Assembly (NCBI GenBank): GCA_009779655.1
Contig: WRDV01000039.1
Location: forward strand, 1 to 8,527
Source: Dehalococcoidia bacterium
GTDB taxonomy: Bacteria > Chloroflexota > Dehalococcoidia > Dehalococcoidales > UBA1222
DNA length: 8,527 bases
Direction of reading: 5' to 3'
This document shows positions 5,740 through 8,527 of this stretch, in pieces (position 1 is the stretch's first letter; each line of letters begins with the position of its first letter). The notes under the pieces are model-generated. The model worked only from the letters and a program-made list of their open reading frames with translations. It did no database searches and was not told the origin of the DNA. The position numbers and the translations under genes were made by a program.

Positions 5740-5750
5740 TATGATATCAT
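5726..5750. promoter_or_regulatory. Overlapping dyads at the SPFH promoter, possible operator
   Basis: CATAATG (5726-5732) and CATTATG (5737-5743) form an inverted repeat with a 4-base gap. The 10-bp palindrome ATGATATCAT (5741-5750) overlaps its right end. Together they cover the -10 element and the likely start site. Short A+T-rich dyads of this kind suit a ribbon-helix-helix repressor, and such a protein is encoded by the second gene of this unit. The link is inference. Confidence 0.4.
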
Positions 5751-5770
5751 AACTCATAGGAGGAGAGTAA

Positions 5771-6766
5771 ATGGAACCGAATGTCGTTATTGAAAAAGAG
5801 CTGCGTCCGGCCAGTGGTTTTCTAATGTTGTTTTTGGTGATTCTCGGATTTATCGTCTCAACGGTTGCGTTTGTGTTCGGTGTAGTTTATCTGGCAAAAG
5901 AAGTGTTTGTATTAGGCGGTATTTTACTTGGCGGCAGTATACTGGGATGGATATTGTTTGGCATAATGTCTGCCGGGTTTAAAATCGTCCGTCCGAATGA
6001 AGCGCAGATTTTTACGCTGTTTGGTGTTTATTACGGTACCATTAAGAAAGCGGGTTTCTTCTATATCAACCCTTTCTGCGCGGCTTTCAATCCTACATAT
6101 AATGCGACGAAGGAAGCATCAAAACAGGGTATAAATTCCATGGCGGCAGTATCTGAATCTAAGGCGGTTTCGCTGAAAAAACAGACGTGGGATAATGAGC
6201 GCCAGAAAGTAAATGATATTTTAGGCAACCCAATTATTATTGGCGCTATTGTTATATGGTATGTGAAGAACCCCACGCAGGCGGTGTTTTCGGTAGAGAA
6301 TTACCGCGAATATCTCAGTATTCAAACAGATTCTACTATTCGTAATATTGCCCGATTGTATCCGTATGATGTAATAAACGACGCTGCTGATGATGATTGC
6401 GTTAAAGAAAAGACTTTGCGTAGCAGCGCGGTTGAAATTGCCGAGAACATGAGAGCAGAGCTTCAAAAACGCATTGATAATGCAGGGCTTGTTGTTGAGG
6501 AAATTCGCATAACGCATCTTGCCTATGCAGAGGAAATCGCCGCGGCCATGCTTCAGCGTCAACAGGCAGAGGCTATTATTGCTGCCAGACAGAAAATTGT
6601 TGACGGTGCTGTAAGTATGGTTAAAATGGCCATTGACAAACTTTGCGAGGGTAATATTGTCTCGCTTGATGAAGAGCGCAAGGCTGCCATGGTTTCGAAT
6701 TTGCTTGTGGTGCTTTGCGGAAACCGAGATGCTCAGCCTGTTATAAACAGCGGGTCGATATATTAG
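5771..6766 (+). CDS. SPFH/band-7 domain membrane protein
   Basis: SPFH (stomatin/prohibitin/flotillin/HflK-C) proteins form membrane-bound oligomers that organise lipid or protein microdomains, or guard proteases. The 331-residue product has a short N-terminal cytoplasmic stretch, two hydrophobic membrane segments (about 17-41 and 45-68) and an SPFH domain starting at FKIVRPNEAQIFTLFG (70-85), with a conserved block WYVKNPTQAVFSVENY near 163-178. A helical, coiled-coil-prone region follows (AEEIAAAMLQRQQAEAIIAA), then a C-terminal QPVINSGSIY tail. The length and two-segment N-terminus fit the bacterial COG0330 type rather than HflK, HflC or NfeD-linked slipins, and no NfeD-like gene is present. 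The ATG at 5771 follows a strong AGGAGG. It is first in a two-gene unit with a ribbon-helix-helix protein 26 bases downstream, which may regulate it. The precise role is not known. Confidence 0.88.
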   Translation: MEPNVVIEKELRPASGFLMLFLVILGFIVSTVAFVFGVVYLAKEVFVLGGILLGGSILGWILFGIMSAGFKIVRPNEAQIFTLFGVYYGTIKKAGFFYINPFCAAFNPTYNATKEASKQGINSMAAVSESKAVSLKKQTWDNERQKVNDILGNPIIIGAIVIWYVKNPTQAVFSVENYREYLSIQTDSTIRNIARLYPYDVINDAADDDCVKEKTLRSSAVEIAENMRAELQKRIDNAGLVVEEIRITHLAYAEEIAAAMLQRQQAEAIIAARQKIVDGAVSMVKMAIDKLCEGNIVSLDEERKAAMVSNLLVVLCGNRDAQPVINSGSIY

Positions 6767-6792
6767 GCTTCTCGTGAAAGAAGTATTATCCC

Positions 6793-7056
6793 ATGGATAT
6801 AGTAAATTGCGAGGAGCATCTGCAAAAGCGGCTTAAGCAGATAAATGATCTGGAGGATGAGATACTGCGGCGCGAGAATGCGCTGAAAAGCAAAGAATGT
6901 GCCAAAAAGCAGGTTTTGCTGAGGCTAGCACCCGCGTTATGGGATAAGGTTGCTTCATGGGCGGAAGATGATTTCCGATCGATTAATAGCCAAATTGAAT
7001 ATCTTCTTAGTGAAGCTGTGAAGAGCCGATTTGCGACTGAATTGCCACAAGAGTGA
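6793..7056 (+). CDS. Small coiled-coil plus ribbon-helix-helix (Arc-type) protein
   Basis: The 87-residue product has two parts. Residues 7-35 are a highly charged helix with leucine/isoleucine spacing (LQKRLKQINDLEDEILRREN) likely to form a coiled coil. Residues 38-78 resemble the Arc/MetJ ribbon-helix-helix fold: a strand KKQVLLRL (38-45), helix A (about 47-60) and helix B after RSINSQIEYLL (62-72), whose R-S-x-N-S-x-I pattern is typical of Arc-like proteins. RHH proteins bind DNA as dimers through the paired strands. The gene lies 26 bases after the SPFH stop, so it is almost certainly co-transcribed. Its ribosome-binding site is weak (GAAAGAAG, 11 or more bases away). Likely roles are autorepressor of the unit at the 5726-5750 dyads, or an adaptor whose coiled coil pairs with the SPFH protein. 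No toxin gene is adjacent, so an antitoxin role is not supported. Confidence 0.75.
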   Translation: MDIVNCEEHLQKRLKQINDLEDEILRRENALKSKECAKKQVLLRLAPALWDKVASWAEDDFRSINSQIEYLLSEAVKSRFATELPQE

Positions 7057-7090
7057 GCCTAACTGAATAATTTGCCTGACTGTATAGAAG

Positions 7091-7134
7091 ACAAACAAAA
7101 ACAGGTTGATAACCATCAACCTGTTTTTGTTTGT
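7091..7134. terminator. Bidirectional intrinsic terminator (20-bp stem, 4-base loop)
   Basis: Arms 7091-7110 and 7115-7134 are exact reverse complements around AACC. The stem has a CAGGTTGAT core and an A/T-rich base (ACAAACAAAAA facing TTTTTGTTTGT), so each strand shows a G+C-containing hairpin followed by a U-rich run. It stands between the convergent SPFH-RHH unit (stop 7056) and secF (stop 7153), and can end both transcripts. Confidence 0.9.
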
Positions 7135-7152
7135 AGCTTAAATTGCTAATAT

Positions 7153-8070
7153 TTACATTTGGGATTTACTGCGATTACGGAATGGGTTAAGCCTGTACCA
7201 CTCCTTGTTTTCCCATATTACAAGGAGCTGGCTGGCGTTACATATTGAGCTATAAGTTCCCGTGATGCAGCCGATAATAAGTACCAGTGTGAAATAACGG
7301 ATAGTAGCGCCGCCAAGTAAGAAGAGCGCCAGTAGCACGAAAACTAATGTGAGAGGCGTAATAATTGAGCGCGTCAAAGTTTGCAGTATACTGGTGTTAA
7401 CAATACTCTCAAAGCTGCCTCTGATGCGCGACATGTTTTCGCGGATGCGATCAAATACTACGATGGTATCATGCACGCTGTAACCTACCACTGTTAACAT
7501 GCCGGTGATGAAAAGTGCATCGATTTCAACGCCTGCAGCCCATCCCAATATTGAGAATATACCTGTTACAACCAATACGTTATGAATCAGAGCGATGATG
7601 GCACAGACGCCCCAGCGGAAAGGCTTCGGCATCCTGCGGAAAGCAAATGTTATATACAACAGAATAGCGGCAGAAGCCCCCATGACGGCTATAATGGCGT
7701 TGCGCACTGTCTGTGAAGCGATAGCCGGAGAAACAGTGGCAAATTCTTTCTGCTCTGTTGTAGTCTCAAAACGGGTATCCAGATGATTTAACAGCTGCCG
7801 GTTTTGCTCTGTGTCTATTAAATCCATACGCACGATAAAATCATCATCTCCGGTGTGCTGTATTACAATGTTGCTGTAACCTATATCGGCCAGCGCGTCG
7901 CGTAGCTGTGTCTCAGTTACATCAACGCCAAAAGAGATAGTCATGGTAGTGCCGCTCCTGAAATCAATCCCCGGCTTCAACCCGAAGGCGGCCAGCGAAA
8001 TGATACACGGGATGGCAATAAGTGTTGAGAACAGTAAAAACCAGAATCGTTTGCCTACTAAATCAAACAT
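7153..8070 (-). CDS. secF: Protein translocase subunit SecF
   Basis: SecF joins SecD in a membrane complex that uses the proton gradient to help SecYEG/SecA finish protein export. The 305-residue product has the standard plan: a first membrane helix (about 10-30), the GIDFRSGT motif (34-41) opening the periplasmic/extracytoplasmic P1 domain (about 42-120), then five more membrane helices from about 124 to 285. The signature MLTVVGYSVHDTIVVFDRIREN (191-212) is present. His200 stands where many SecF proteins have Asn, but the neighbouring Asp201 is kept. The frame is open to an ATG at 8085. The ATG at 8070 is preferred because GAGG lies 9 bases upstream and the overlap with the secD stop falls to 8 bases (ATGTTTGA), giving the usual MFDLVGKRFW start. 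It is coupled to secD, and the hairpin at 7091-7134 ends the transcript. Confidence 0.93.
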   Translation of the reverse strand: MFDLVGKRFWFLLFSTLIAIPCIISLAAFGLKPGIDFRSGTTMTISFGVDVTETQLRDALADIGYSNIVIQHTGDDDFIVRMDLIDTEQNRQLLNHLDTRFETTTEQKEFATVSPAIASQTVRNAIIAVMGASAAILLYITFAFRRMPKPFRWGVCAIIALIHNVLVVTGIFSILGWAAGVEIDALFITGMLTVVGYSVHDTIVVFDRIRENMSRIRGSFESIVNTSILQTLTRSIITPLTLVFVLLALFLLGGATIRYFTLVLIIGCITGTYSSICNASQLLVIWENKEWYRLNPFRNRSKSQM

Positions 8071-8527
8071 TTTTCTTGACCTCATGTATGGTTAGGCCTT
8101 TGATGATACCCTCGCCGATAAGTATGTCGATGAAAGTGCGCGTGATTAGCACGGCGCTTAACATGCTGACTGCCACGCCGATAAATAGCGTTGTGGCGAA
8201 GCCTTTTACCATGAAAGCGCCGAATGTATTGCCAAACCAGTAAAGGATAGCGCAGGTGATGAATGTTGATATATTGCTGTCGCGAATAGAAGGCCATGCG
8301 CGCCGGAAAGCTTCACTTATAGCTTTGTGTAAATCGCGTCCGGAGCGCAGTTCTTCCTTAAGGCGTTCAAATATAAGCACGTTGGCGTCAATAGCCATAC
8401 CCACAGATATAACAAAGCCTGCGATACTCGGCATGGTAATTGTTACCGGAAGGAGCTTGTAAATGGCTAATACGATTGCGCTGTAAATCAGTAATGCGAC
8501 TGTTGCGATTATACCGGGGACGCCGTA
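8063..8527 (-). CDS. secD: Protein translocase subunit SecD, C-terminal part (5' end outside window)
   Basis: The last 154 codons of SecD are visible. The frame stays open through 8527, so the internal Met codon at 8434 is not the start. The visible part begins YGVPGIIATVALLIY, a membrane helix, followed by the conserved IAGFVISVGMAIDANVLIFERLKEELR region, in which the Asp of AIDANVLIFER is the residue linked to proton movement in the SecDF family. Then come the SIRDSNISTFIT region and KGFATTLFIGVAVSMLSAVLITRTF, the remaining membrane helices. This is the standard SecD C-terminal transmembrane block. The large extracytoplasmic domain and first helix lie beyond the right edge. The stop overlaps the secF start by 8 bases, the usual secD-secF order and coupling. 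The visible part looks intact. Confidence 0.95.
   Translation of the reverse strand, partial: YGVPGIIATVALLIYSAIVLAIYKLLPVTITMPSIAGFVISVGMAIDANVLIFERLKEELRSGRDLHKAISEAFRRAWPSIRDSNISTFITCAILYWFGNTFGAFMVKGFATTLFIGVAVSMLSAVLITRTFIDILIGEGIIKGLTIHEVKKNV

Noticed and set aside
6793..7056. Antitoxin of a toxin-antitoxin pair
   Set aside because: RHH proteins are often antitoxins, but neither neighbour is a toxin: upstream is a 331-residue SPFH protein and downstream are a terminator and secF.
8070..8085. Upstream ATG start for secF
   Set aside because: It is possible but weaker: the spacing from its AAAGG is long, whereas the 8070 ATG has GAGG at 9 bases and gives the family's usual N-terminus.
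8022..8462. Plus-strand ORFs antisense to secD/secF
   Set aside because: Shadows of strongly conserved SecD/SecF membrane segments.

Overview
The window looks like ordinary chromosome from a bacterium of moderate G+C content. The protein styles (stand-alone MOSC protein, tandem universal-stress protein with HGRSGISRW motifs, SecF with a GIDFRSGT motif) remind me of Chloroflexota, class Dehalococcoidia. That placement is an impression from residue patterns, not a database result. No RNA genes, CRISPR arrays, insertion sequences or phage genes were seen.

Layout. Positions 1-1418 (+) hold the end of a molybdenum-cofactor (Moco) operon: moaA (3' part only), moaC and a stand-alone MOSC-domain gene, with moaC and MOSC overlapping by one base. 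Positions 1419-1704 are a hairpin-rich space between convergent genes that includes a perfect 42-bp palindrome. Positions 1705-2385 (-) encode an unrecognised putative lipoprotein. Positions 2599-4298 (-) hold a second Moco operon, moaB/mog then moeA, coupled by an ATGA overlap and preceded by a good promoter (TATAAT, 17-bp spacer). Positions 4299-4631 are a 333-bp divergent intergenic region. Positions 4632-5528 (+) encode a two-domain UspA-type protein, followed by a hairpin terminator. Positions 5771-7056 (+) form a two-gene unit: a membrane-anchored SPFH/band-7 protein and a small coiled-coil plus ribbon-helix-helix protein. A TTGACA promoter with overlapping dyads lies upstream. A 20-bp-stem hairpin at 7091-7134 serves as terminator for both converging units. 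Positions 7153-8527 (-) hold secF and the C-terminal part of secD.

How the genes work together. MoaA and MoaC make cyclic pyranopterin monophosphate from GTP. MoaB/MogA-type and MoeA proteins adenylylate molybdopterin and insert molybdate. The MOSC protein probably handles sulfur or finished cofactor. So early and late Moco steps sit in two convergent operons, with an orphan lipoprotein gene and structured DNA between them. SecD and SecF assist the SecYEG translocon and are unrelated to the Moco genes. The most interesting candidate for something undescribed is the SPFH + ribbon-helix-helix pair with a dyad-rich promoter. Next are the 42-bp palindrome and a 36-codon ORF hidden on the opposite strand just upstream of the SPFH gene.

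Several starts were moved from the longest possible ORF because overlap and ribosome-binding-site evidence favours internal ATGs (moeA 3798, usp 4632, secF 8070).
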